From NCBI GenBank assembly GCA_014804265.1, contig JAAVAC010000039.1, positions 1 to 44,667 on the forward strand: DNA of 44,667 nt, given 5' to 3'. Position 1 is the first letter of the stretch, and the number at the start of each line of letters is the position of its first letter. Shown here in pieces: positions 27,219 to 35,285 of the stretch. This DNA is from Lachnospiraceae bacterium (GTDB lineage Bacteria > Bacillota > Clostridia > Lachnospirales > Lachnospiraceae). The notes under the pieces are model-generated. The model worked only from the letters and a program-made list of their open reading frames with translations. It searched no databases and was not told where the DNA came from. The position numbers and the translations under genes are program-made.

Positions 27219-27247
27219 ATTTTAGCATATTTATAAGAAAAAAACAA
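27219..27247 (-). promoter_or_regulatory. Promoter of the DUF4190-HExxH-DUF975-ankyrin operon
   Basis: On the minus strand TTGTTT (27247-27242) and TAAAAT (27224-27219) are 17 bases apart, with TGC directly before the -10 (extended -10). The -35 overlaps the T-run of the upstream gene's terminator. Confidence 0.6.
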
Positions 27248-27269
27248 CCTGCCCAAACAATGGGCAGGT
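27236..27269 (-). terminator. Terminator of the lipoprotein gene
   Basis: ACCTGCCCA (27247-27255) pairs perfectly with TGGGCAGGT (27261-27269). Read on the minus strand the stem is followed by TG and a run of seven T. Confidence 0.88.
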
Positions 27270-27294
27270 CATAAAAATATTTCATATTTTAAGC

Positions 27295-27951
27295 TTATTT
27301 GGACTCTACCAATAAGGAAACAATAGCCTCATAATCAGAATCGGAAATGCTCCAAAGACCATCGGAATTCTGGGATACCGTAACAGTCATGGTCTGTGGT
27401 TCGCCATATGTAGCGGAAGCGATTCGTGCAACCAGAATGTCATATACAAGCTGATAAGAACGTTCATAAATTTCATCTTCGGAAGGTACTTCACCACTTG
27501 CATCCACTTCTGCCTGTAGTTCTTCGTAGAAGGCATTGGAAGCTTCTTCTACCTCTTCGTCGAAACCATCATAAATAATTAACGGCTCGATTGTCAAAGG
27601 TACTATGAAAGAATCTCCGTCTTTCTCAGCTTCGCCAACAGAGTACTTTGTCTTTGCCAGCAGGTCGATAAATAATTGTTTATATTTTTCTAATAACTCA
27701 TCTGAAAGGGGAAAACTTTCAAATTCAGCTAAAAAGCTTTCAAGTACCTCATCATATTCAGCCTGAGCATCTTCAGCAGTGGAATTGGTTAGTTCAATAT
27801 ACTTATCAAATTCAGCTTTTGTTGCCGCATCTAATACAGCCTTTGTATAACCTGCTGCATCGAACTGAACAAATAAACTGCATCCGGATAAGGATAACGT
27901 GGTAACAAGTGCTAACATGAGAGCCAGCATTTTTTTACAAATGTGTTTCAT
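27295..27951 (-). CDS. Secreted lipoprotein, DUF5105-like
   Basis: The 218-residue product has a lipoprotein signal: basic MKHICKK, hydrophobic LALMLALVTTL and lipobox LSGC, so it is anchored on the outer face of the membrane. The mature part is acidic and helical, with YTKAVLDAATKAEFDKYIEL near the start and TVTVSQNSDGLWSISDSD near the end. This layout resembles DUF5105-type clostridial lipoproteins, a tentative match. AAAGGAG precedes ATG 27951. Monocistronic, between its own promoter (27994-28022) and terminator. Confidence 0.72.
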   Translation of the reverse strand: MKHICKKMLALMLALVTTLSLSGCSLFVQFDAAGYTKAVLDAATKAEFDKYIELTNSTAEDAQAEYDEVLESFLAEFESFPLSDELLEKYKQLFIDLLAKTKYSVGEAEKDGDSFIVPLTIEPLIIYDGFDEEVEEASNAFYEELQAEVDASGEVPSEDEIYERSYQLVYDILVARIASATYGEPQTMTVTVSQNSDGLWSISDSDYEAIVSLLVESK

Positions 27952-27993
27952 AATTTTTCTCCTTTTTCTAAGTTAATTAAAGACAACGTAGTG

Positions 27994-28022
27994 ATTTTAG
28001 CATACTTTTTTGGAGAAAGCAA
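27994..28022 (-). promoter_or_regulatory. Promoter of the lipoprotein gene
   Basis: Minus-strand TTGCTT (28022-28017) and TAAAAT (27999-27994), 17-base spacer, with TGC before the -10. Confidence 0.65.
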
Positions 28023-28057
28023 TGAAAATAAAAATAAACAGTAGAAAATTGTTTACC

Positions 28058-30421
28058 TTAAAAGCGCATGGTAAGCTGAATCCGCTTCTTTGGAAGATCC
28101 ACGCTCATGACCTTTACTTCCACAATATCGCCTACACTGACTGCCTCCAAAGGATGCTTGATGAATTTATCGGTAATCTGGGAAATGTGGACCAGCCCGT
28201 CCTGATGGACACCGATATCTACGAATACTCCAAAGTCAATGACATTTCTGACAGTGCCTTTTAATACCATTCCGGGAGTTAAGTCCTTCATATCGAGCAC
28301 ATCGCTCCTAAGGATTGGTGCAGGCATATCATCTCTCGGGTCTCTTGCGGGTTTTTCCAGTTCCTTTAAGATATCGGTAAGGGTTAGCTCACCGATGCCA
28401 AGCTCCTCTGCCAGTTTCTTCTTATCCTTGATTTTTCGCTCCAGGCCGGAAATGCTGTCGGCGCCGGTGCCAATTTCCCTGCTGGTTACGGTTCCGCCGT
28501 TCTTTTTGGAGTCCGGTTCCGTAGAAGCGGTTAATTGCATGCCGCCCATGGCCTCTGCCAAAGCCTTACCCATGGCAGTATTGGTATTGCGGATGATCAC
28601 CTTTGGCTGTTTTTTCTTTTGGGGCTCTTTTCTGGGAGCTTTCCCGGCAGTGTTTTTTTGTTCTGCGGCCTTTTTCTGCGCTTTTTTTACATCCTCCATG
28701 GTAAGTCCCATCTTATCCAAAAGCTTCAGGGCAGCTTCATAGGATTCCGGGTGGACGCTGGTTGCATCCAGTGGATTATCTCCATCTAAAATGCGCATGA
28801 AGCCGGCACACTGTTCATAGGCTTTTGGTCCTAACTTAGCTACTTTTAAAAGCTGTTTACGGTTTGTGAAACGTCCGTTGGTCTCCCGGTAATCCACAAT
28901 GTTTCTGGCGATTACCTTGCTGATGCCGGAAATATATTCTAACAAAGAAGCGCTGGCGGTATTCAAATCCACGCCTACCTTATTGACACTATCTTCTACC
29001 ACGCCGCTTAAGGCTTCGCTTAATTTTTTCTGATTCATATCATGCTGATATTGTCCGACTCCAATGGATTTCGGATCGATTTTTACCAGCTCGGCAAGAG
29101 GATCCTGCAAACGTCTTGCGATGGAAACAGCGCTTCTTTGTCCCACATCAAAGTTAGGAAATTCTTCCGTTGCCAGTTTGGAGGCGGAGTAAACGGAAGC
29201 GCCTGCCTCATTTACAATGATGTATTCCACTTTGGTGTCTAATTCCTTTAATAGATCCACGATAATCTGTTCGGACTCCCTGGAAGCAGTTCCATTTCCT
29301 ACAGAAATCAGGGAAACGTTATATTTCTTAATCAGCTTCTTTAACTCGGCTTTGGATTCCTCCACTTTGTTTTGGGGAGCGGTAGGGAAGATAACCTTTG
29401 TATCCAGTACTTTTCCAGTAGCATCTACCACGGCAAGCTTACAGCCTGTACGGAAAGCGGGATCCCAGCCAAGAACAGTGCGTCCGGCAATGGGTGGCTG
29501 TAATAAAAGCTGCTCTAAGTTTTTGCCGAAAACGGTAATGGCGCCATCCTCAGCCTTTTCCGTCAGTTCGTTGCGGATCTCCCGCTCAATGGCAGGCGCG
29601 ATCAGACGGTCATAGCTGTCGGCAATGACCTCCTTTAAGACCGGAGTGGTAATGGGGTTTTCTTTTGTTATGACCTTTTTTTCCAGGAACATGATAATAC
29701 GTTCCACAGGCGCTGCTATTTTTACCGTCAGTATTTTTTCTTTTTCTCCCCGGTTCAATGCAAGAATCCTGTGTCCGGCAGCCTTTTTAACAGGTTCTTC
29801 ATAGTCATAGTACATTTCGTAGACGCTTTGCGCTTCTTTTTCCTTTGCGCTGCTTGTAATGCTGCCTTCCTCAAAAGTGGCATTTCGAATGTAAATACGA
29901 TAATCCGCTTCGTCGGAGATAGCTTCTGCGATAATGTCCTTTGCCCCGGCAATGGCATCCTCTACGGTTTTTACCTCTTTTTCTTCATTCAGGAATGGCT
30001 TTGCTTCCTCTTCCAGTGAAGTGGTAAGCTCTTGTGCCAGAATCATCTGGGCCAGGGGCTCCAGTCCTTTTTCCTTTGCAACGGAAGCCCTTGTTTTTCT
30101 CTTGGGACGGTAAGGACGATATAAGTCCTCCACTACCACTAAGGTTTCGGCTGCCAGGATTTTTGCTTTTAGTTCTTCTGTTAATTTTCCCTGTTCCTCG
30201 ATGCTGGTAAGAACCGTTTCTTTTTTCTCTTCCAGATTCCGAAGATAATTCAAGCGCTCAAATAAATTTCGAAGCACTTCATCATTTAATGCTCCCGTTG
30301 CTTCCTTTCTGTAACGGGAAATAAAAGGAATGGTGTTTCCTTCGTCTATCAGCTTCACAGCAGCCTCAACCTGCCACTTTTCCACATTTAATTCTTCTTT
30401 TAGCTTTTGAATGATATCCAT
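28058..30421 (-). CDS. tex: Tex family S1 RNA-binding protein
   Basis: ATG 30421 follows AAGGAG at good spacing; the frame extends 26 codons further, but that part overlaps the promoter at 30458-30486, so I reject it. The 787-residue protein has the Tex order. The N-terminal helical part contains NTIPFISRYRKEATGALND and VVVEDLYRPYRPKRKTRA. A YqgF-like RNase H fold (GWDPAFRTGCKLAVVD, VGNGTASRESE) follows, then HhH segments (DLNTASASLLEYISGISKVI), and a C-terminal S1 domain (GMVLKGTVRNVIDFGVFVDI, QDGLVHISQITDKFI). Tex binds nucleic acid and affects transcription; in some bacteria it influences virulence genes. A Lys/Gln-rich low-complexity insert (QKKAAEQKNTAGKAPRKEPQ) lies before the S1 domain. 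Confidence 0.93.
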   Translation of the reverse strand: MDIIQKLKEELNVEKWQVEAAVKLIDEGNTIPFISRYRKEATGALNDEVLRNLFERLNYLRNLEEKKETVLTSIEEQGKLTEELKAKILAAETLVVVEDLYRPYRPKRKTRASVAKEKGLEPLAQMILAQELTTSLEEEAKPFLNEEKEVKTVEDAIAGAKDIIAEAISDEADYRIYIRNATFEEGSITSSAKEKEAQSVYEMYYDYEEPVKKAAGHRILALNRGEKEKILTVKIAAPVERIIMFLEKKVITKENPITTPVLKEVIADSYDRLIAPAIEREIRNELTEKAEDGAITVFGKNLEQLLLQPPIAGRTVLGWDPAFRTGCKLAVVDATGKVLDTKVIFPTAPQNKVEESKAELKKLIKKYNVSLISVGNGTASRESEQIIVDLLKELDTKVEYIIVNEAGASVYSASKLATEEFPNFDVGQRSAVSIARRLQDPLAELVKIDPKSIGVGQYQHDMNQKKLSEALSGVVEDSVNKVGVDLNTASASLLEYISGISKVIARNIVDYRETNGRFTNRKQLLKVAKLGPKAYEQCAGFMRILDGDNPLDATSVHPESYEAALKLLDKMGLTMEDVKKAQKKAAEQKNTAGKAPRKEPQKKKQPKVIIRNTNTAMGKALAEAMGGMQLTASTEPDSKKNGGTVTSREIGTGADSISGLERKIKDKKKLAEELGIGELTLTDILKELEKPARDPRDDMPAPILRSDVLDMKDLTPGMVLKGTVRNVIDFGVFVDIGVHQDGLVHISQITDKFIKHPLEAVSVGDIVEVKVMSVDLPKKRIQLTMRF

Positions 30422-30457
30422 GGTATTCTCCTTACTTTTTATATTGTAACGAACCTT

Positions 30458-30486
30458 ATTATAGCTAAATTCTGAAACAAGTTCAA
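30458..30486 (-). promoter_or_regulatory. tex: tex promoter
   Basis: Minus-strand TTGAAC (30486-30481) and TATAAT (30463-30458) with a 17-base spacer, 37 bases upstream of the tex ATG. Confidence 0.75.
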
Positions 30487-30583
30487 TGAAAATTTCCAAA
30501 TCCCCACGGAAACCAATTTTCAGTCAGAGGCTCTCGCCATCGACATCAAGACGGGTCCCGGTCAGGGAAATTTTCAGCGTCGC

Positions 30584-30645
30584 CACGCTTTCGCTCTATA
30601 AAAACGCAACAGTGCTAAGCTCGACAGTACCTCGCTAAGCGGAAT
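30584..30645 (-). repeat. Divergent copy of the intergenic repeat element
   Basis: The 14 bases at 30584-30597 are the exact reverse complement of 38213-38226. The following ~22 bases match the same element at 15 of 22 positions, and similarity resumes near a shared TAAG. The long flanking arms of the other copy are not present. It lies in the 322-base gap between tex and the ABC exporter genes, which otherwise holds only promoters. Confidence 0.5.
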
Positions 30646-30649
30646 CTGG

Positions 30650-30678
30650 TTTACAATCCCTTTTTCAGGTACTATAAT
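30650..30678 (+). promoter_or_regulatory. Promoter of the heterodimeric ABC exporter
   Basis: TTTACA (30650-30655) and TATAAT (30673-30678) have a 17-base spacer. Transcription would begin near 30685, which rules out an in-frame ATG at 30684 as the translation start. Confidence 0.78.
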
Positions 30679-30743
30679 TAGGAATGGAATTGGAAGGATA
30701 TTCTATTAATCTGGAAACAATATCTAAAAGCGGGATGGAAGAA

Positions 30744-32483
30744 ATGAAAAAATTACTGGTGTATTTAAAGGATTATAAAAAGGAAAGCATTCTGGCGCCT
30801 CTTTTTAAAATGCTAGAGGCTACTTTTGAATTGCTGGTTCCTTTGGTAGTTGCTTCGATTATAGATGTGGGAATCGGGAATGGCGACAGAGCCTATATCA
30901 TTAAAATGTGTCTGCTCATGGTAGTGTTAGGGATAATCGGTCTGGTGTGTTCCGTAACTGCCCAGTTTTATGCGGCAAAAGCAGCGGTTGGATTTGCCAC
31001 CAGGCTCAGGCATGGGTTGTTTGCGCATATCCAGAGCCTTTCGTTTGCGGAAATTGATACAATTGGCACGTCTACCATGATTACCAGGATGACAAGCGAT
31101 ATTAATCAGGTGCAGTCGGGTGTCAATTTAGTACTGCGTCTGTTTCTAAGATCGCCTTTTATCGTCTTTGGCGCCATGATTATGGCATTTACAGTGGATG
31201 TAAAGGCTGCATTTGTTTTTGTGGGGGCAATTCCGCTTTTGTCCATTGTGGTATTTGGTATTATGCTGATCAGTATCCCCTTATATAAAAAAGTGCAGGA
31301 GGCATTGGATAAGGTCCTTTTGCATACAAGGGAAAATCTCACGGGCGTAAGAGTGATCAGAGCCTTTGGAATGGAAGAGACAGAACGGGAACAGTTTGCC
31401 GAGAGCAACCTGTTTTTGCTAAAGATGCAAAAATATGTAGGGAAAATATCAGCCCTTATGAATCCGGTTACCTATGTGATCATCAACGGTGCTGTGATTG
31501 CCCTGATCTGGATTGGAGGCGTCAGGGTATATGAAGGAGTCATTACACAGGGACAGGTAGTGGCACTGGTCAGCTATATGTCACAGATCCTTGTGGAGCT
31601 GATTAAGCTTGCCAATCTGATTATTACGGTAACCAAGGCAATTGCTTGTGGCAATCGTATCCAGGCGGTGTTTGAAATAGAAAACTCCTTAAAAGAGGCC
31701 ACAGAAGAGCAGAAGGAAACAAAAACATCCGGTCCCCAGATTTTATTTGAAAATGTGGGGCTTACCTATCCGGGAAATTCGGAGGAATCTTTGGCGGATA
31801 TTGATTTTGCGGTTTGCAAGGGAGAAACCGTTGGGGTCATAGGAGGAACCGGTTCGGGAAAAACCTCCCTTGTACATCTGATTCCCAGATTTTATGACGT
31901 TACCAGAGGGCGGATACTGATAAACGGCAGGGACGTAAAGGATTATCCTATGAAAGAGCTTCGGAAGCAAATTGCCATCGTACTGCAAAAAAGTGTATTA
32001 TTTTCCGGTACGATCAGGGAAAATCTCCTTTGGGGCAGGGCGGAAGCAACGGAAGAGGAATTAGGGGAGGCATTGAGGATCTCACAGGCCCAGGAGTTCG
32101 TGGAAAAGAAAGAAAAGGGACTGGAAACCTTTCTTAGTCAAGGGGGGAAAAACTTGTCCGGGGGACAGAGGCAGCGTCTTGCTATCGCAAGAGCCCTGGT
32201 AAAAAAGCCCGAAATCCTGATTATGGATGACAGTGCGTCGGCCCTTGATTTTGCAACGGATGCGGCTTTGAGAAAGGCGCTTTTGGAAATGAAGAATAAG
32301 CCTACGGTCTTTATTGTATCGCAAAGGGCGGCTTCCGTGCAGCAGGCGGATAAGATCATCGTATTGGAGGACGGAAGGATCGTTGGGATGGGAACTCATA
32401 AGGAGTTATTGCAGGATTGTGAGGTTTATCAGGAAATCTATTATTCTCAGGTAGAGAAAAATGATGGAAAGGGGGGCCGATAA
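30744..32483 (+). CDS. ABC exporter half-transporter, subunit 1 (non-canonical catalytic residue)
   Basis: The likely start is ATG 30744 (MKKLLVYLKDYKKES), 579 residues; ATG 30735 is an alternative. Six transmembrane helices in the N-terminal ~320 residues are followed by an ATPase domain with Walker A GGTGSGKTS (~residue 366), LSGGQRQRLAIARAL and Walker B ILIMDDSASALD. The residue after the Walker B Asp is Asp instead of the usual catalytic Glu. That, together with the altered signature in the partner, is the pattern of heterodimeric exporters such as BmrCD/LmrCD/TM287-288, which have one degenerate ATP site. The partner gene begins directly after this stop. Substrate unknown; multidrug or lipid-like export is typical for relatives. 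Confidence 0.88.
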   Translation: MKKLLVYLKDYKKESILAPLFKMLEATFELLVPLVVASIIDVGIGNGDRAYIIKMCLLMVVLGIIGLVCSVTAQFYAAKAAVGFATRLRHGLFAHIQSLSFAEIDTIGTSTMITRMTSDINQVQSGVNLVLRLFLRSPFIVFGAMIMAFTVDVKAAFVFVGAIPLLSIVVFGIMLISIPLYKKVQEALDKVLLHTRENLTGVRVIRAFGMEETEREQFAESNLFLLKMQKYVGKISALMNPVTYVIINGAVIALIWIGGVRVYEGVITQGQVVALVSYMSQILVELIKLANLIITVTKAIACGNRIQAVFEIENSLKEATEEQKETKTSGPQILFENVGLTYPGNSEESLADIDFAVCKGETVGVIGGTGSGKTSLVHLIPRFYDVTRGRILINGRDVKDYPMKELRKQIAIVLQKSVLFSGTIRENLLWGRAEATEEELGEALRISQAQEFVEKKEKGLETFLSQGGKNLSGGQRQRLAIARALVKKPEILIMDDSASALDFATDAALRKALLEMKNKPTVFIVSQRAASVQQADKIIVLEDGRIVGMGTHKELLQDCEVYQEIYYSQVEKNDGKGGR

Positions 32484-34235
32484 ATGGAAAATAAGAAAAA
32501 GAAACAATTGGAGATATTAAAGGAGGTATTGAAATATCTGAAGAAATACCGCATTTTTATGGCATTGTCAATTGTACTGGCGGCCTTCAGTGCCCTTTTG
32601 ACTTTATATGTGCCCATTTTGACAGGAGAGGCAATTGATCTGATTCTTGATAAGGGATATGTGGATTTTCCGGGGATGAAGCAGATTTTGGTGGAAGTGG
32701 GCATTATCATATTGGTCACTGCACTATTCCAATGGCTGATGAATGTGTGCAATAATAAGATAGCCTACAATGTAGTTCATGATATCAGGAAGGAAGCTTT
32801 TGATAAAATCGGAATTCTGCCTTTGAAATATATTGACGGAAGATCCTATGGAGAAATCGTAAGCCGTGTCATTGCAGATGTAGACCAGTTTTCGGAAGGG
32901 CTGTTGATGGGATTTACCCAATTTTTCACCGGAGTTACTACTATTTTAGGAACCTTATTCTTTATGCTCCGGCTCAATGTGGGAATTACCCTTGTGGTAG
33001 TATGCTTGACACCGGTGTCGTTTTTTGTGGCAGGATTTATTGCAAAGAGAACCTTTTCCATGTTTAAGCTTCAATCGGAAACGAGAGGAGAACAGACCGG
33101 CCTTATTGAGGAAATGATAGGAAATCAGAAGGTAGTACAGGCTTTTGGGCAAGAGGAAAATGTGTTGGAAAAATTTGATGAAATCAATAGCCGCTTAGAA
33201 ACCTGTTCTTTAAGAGCCATCTTTTTTTCCTCCCTTACGAATCCTTCTACCCGCTTCGTCAATGGCCTGGTGTATGCAGGAGTCGGTTTTTTCGGCGCCT
33301 TTGCGGCTATCCGAGGAAAGATTACAGTGGGGCAGCTATCCTGCTTTTTAAGCTATGCTAACCAATATACAAAGCCGTTTAATGAAATTTCGGGGGTAGT
33401 GACGGAATTGCAGAATGCGTTAGCATGTGCGGGACGGATATTTGAGCTGATCCGGGAAGAACCACAGGTGCCGGAAGCAGAGAATGCGCATGTGTTGAAG
33501 GCCGTGGATGGAGCAGTGAAATTGGAGGATGTTTCTTTTTCCTATGAAGAAAGCAGAAAACTGATTGAACATTTGAATCTTTCTGTAAAACCGGGACAGA
33601 GGATTGCCATTGTAGGGCCTACTGGATGCGGAAAGACAACCATTATCAATTTGCTGATGCGTTTTTATGATGTAAATAAGGGAAGTATTCAGGTAAATCA
33701 TATTGATATCCGGGAATGCACCAGGAAGAGTCTCAGAGGTTCTTATGGCATGGTACTTCAGGAAACCTGGCTGAAATGCGGGACCATTGAAGAAAACCTG
33801 AAGATGGGTAAGCCGGAGGCAACCAGGGAGGAAGTAATCAGTGCTGCAAAGGCGGCCTATGCCCATAGCTTCATCAAACGCCTGCCCCAGGGCTATGATA
33901 CCTATATCACAGAAGAAGGAGGAGGCTTATCCATAGGGCAGAAGCAGTTATTATGTATTGCAAGGGTTATGCTTTCTTTACCACCTATGCTGATTTTAGA
34001 CGAAGCCACCTCATCCATAGATACCCGTACCGAATTAAAGATACAAAACGCATTTGCCAAAATGATGGAAGGAAGAACAAGCTTTATTGTGGCACACAGG
34101 CTTTCTACCATTAAAGAGGCCGATGTGATACTGGTCATGAAGGATGGTTCCATTATAGAACAGGGAACCCATGAGGAATTGCTTGAAAATAAGGGATTCT
34201 ATTTTAAGCTGTATCATAGTCAGTTTGCCCATTAG
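32484..34235 (+). CDS. ABC exporter half-transporter, subunit 2
   Basis: ATG 32484 abuts the stop of subunit 1 and follows AAGGGGGG. The 583-residue protein has six transmembrane helices and an ATPase domain with Walker A GPTGCGKTT, signature LSIGQKQLLCIARVM and Walker B MLILDEATSSID with the catalytic Glu. The signature is LSIGQ instead of LSGGQ, which pairs with subunit 1's Walker motifs to form the degenerate site; the other site is fully canonical. Both genes end at the terminator 34244-34278. Confidence 0.9.
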   Translation: MENKKKKQLEILKEVLKYLKKYRIFMALSIVLAAFSALLTLYVPILTGEAIDLILDKGYVDFPGMKQILVEVGIIILVTALFQWLMNVCNNKIAYNVVHDIRKEAFDKIGILPLKYIDGRSYGEIVSRVIADVDQFSEGLLMGFTQFFTGVTTILGTLFFMLRLNVGITLVVVCLTPVSFFVAGFIAKRTFSMFKLQSETRGEQTGLIEEMIGNQKVVQAFGQEENVLEKFDEINSRLETCSLRAIFFSSLTNPSTRFVNGLVYAGVGFFGAFAAIRGKITVGQLSCFLSYANQYTKPFNEISGVVTELQNALACAGRIFELIREEPQVPEAENAHVLKAVDGAVKLEDVSFSYEESRKLIEHLNLSVKPGQRIAIVGPTGCGKTTIINLLMRFYDVNKGSIQVNHIDIRECTRKSLRGSYGMVLQETWLKCGTIEENLKMGKPEATREEVISAAKAAYAHSFIKRLPQGYDTYITEEGGGLSIGQKQLLCIARVMLSLPPMLILDEATSSIDTRTELKIQNAFAKMMEGRTSFIVAHRLSTIKEADVILVMKDGSIIEQGTHEELLENKGFYFKLYHSQFAH

Positions 34236-34243
34236 AATTTTAG

Positions 34244-34278
34244 AAAAGAGAAGGAAAAAATATTCTTTCTCTTTTTTT
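34244..34278 (+). terminator. Terminator of the ABC exporter operon
   Basis: AAAAGAGAA (34244-34252) pairs with TTCTCTTTT (34267-34275), extended by GAA/TTC inside, and a run of seven T closes it. Confidence 0.8.
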
Positions 34279-34445
34279 ATATTTTTTTGAAGTCTTTTTC
34301 TATTCACATTCGTTTCATAAAATGTAGAGGATTTATAGAGAATCATGTTATATACAGAAATAGGAGATAAAAGGGGAAAAGCAGGAAAGAGAAATAAGGA
34401 AAGAAAAGAATAAGAAAAAAATAAGAAAAAGTACAGTTATATATA

Positions 34446-34474
34446 TTGACAAAAAGATAAAAATGTATTATTGT
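34446..34474 (+). promoter_or_regulatory. Promoter of the MacAB-like operon
   Basis: Consensus TTGACA (34446-34451), 17-base spacer, TATTGT (34469-34474), about 100 bases upstream of the ATPase gene. The remainder of 34279-34576 is AT-rich and shows no gene. Confidence 0.72.
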
Positions 34475-34499
34475 ACCAATTGAATAATACAGCGGTACA
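34465..34499. promoter_or_regulatory. Operator-like dyads over the -10 and start region
   Basis: GTATTATT (34465-34472) and AATAATAC (34483-34490) form a perfect 8-bp dyad with a 10-base centre. A second, overlapping dyad is TGTACC (34472-34477) with GGTACA (34494-34499). Position over the -10 suggests repressor binding; no regulator gene is adjacent. Confidence 0.5.
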
Positions 34500-34576
34500 T
34501 TTTGAAAAGAAAACCAATCTTTTTGGATGGAATCATCATTAGAATAGAAGAGAATAAGCAGGAAAGGATAGAAAGC

Positions 34577-35266
34577 ATGAATTCGCTAATTGAAATTAAG
34601 GATATATGCAAGGTATATAATCCGGGTGAAAATGAAGTCAGAGCGCTTGATCATGTATCCCTCAATATCCAAAAGGGAGAATTTGTAGCGATTATAGGAC
34701 AGTCGGGATCGGGAAAGTCCACTTTGATGAATATGCTTGGATGTCTGGACGTTCCCACCAGCGGCATCTACATATTGAATGGAAGCGATGTGTCGGATAT
34801 GACGGATGATGATCTTTCGGATATCCGCAATCAGGAAATCGGGTTTATTTTTCAGGGCTTTAATTTAATTGCAGGCCTGAACGCCATGGAAAATGTGGAG
34901 CTGCCCCTTATTTACAGAGGAGTGGGAAAAAAGGAAAGGCACAGGCTGGCAGTGAATGCCTTGACAAAGGTTGGGCTGGAACACAGATTGGACCATAAGC
35001 CATCGGAAATGTCGGGAGGGCAGCAGCAGAGAGTGGCCATTGCAAGAGCCATTGCCCAGGCGCCGCCGGTCATCCTGGCAGATGAGCCTACTGGAAATCT
35101 GGATTCCGCTTCCAGTAAGGAAATCATACAAATTTTAAAAGAACTTCACAAGGAAGGCAGAACCGTAATCATCATCACCCATGATAATGAAATAGCCGCC
35201 CAGGCAAAAAGAGTCATTCGAATCAGGGATGGCAGAATAGAGAGGGATTATGAGAATGAAATCTAA
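34577..35266 (+). CDS. MacB-like/LolD-like ABC transporter ATPase
   Basis: ATG 34577 ([20 protein letters not shown]) is the family start, behind AAAGGA; the frame is open further upstream but without a usable start. The 229-residue protein has Walker [10 protein letters not shown], the Q-loop [15 protein letters not shown], signature [16 protein letters not shown] and Walker [14 protein letters not shown], typical of the MacB/LolD/FtsE subgroup. It energises the permease encoded at 36788. The adaptor gene starts 19 bases downstream. Confidence 0.92.
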   Translation: MNSLIEIKDICKVYNPGENEVRALDHVSLNIQKGEFVAIIGQSGSGKSTLMNMLGCLDVPTSGIYILNGSDVSDMTDDDLSDIRNQEIGFIFQGFNLIAGLNAMENVELPLIYRGVGKKERHRLAVNALTKVGLEHRLDHKPSEMSGGQQQRVAIARAIAQAPPVILADEPTGNLDSASSKEIIQILKELHKEGRTVIIITHDNEIAAQAKRVIRIRDGRIERDYENEI

Positions 35267-35285
35267 GAAAAAAGAGGAGATGCAG

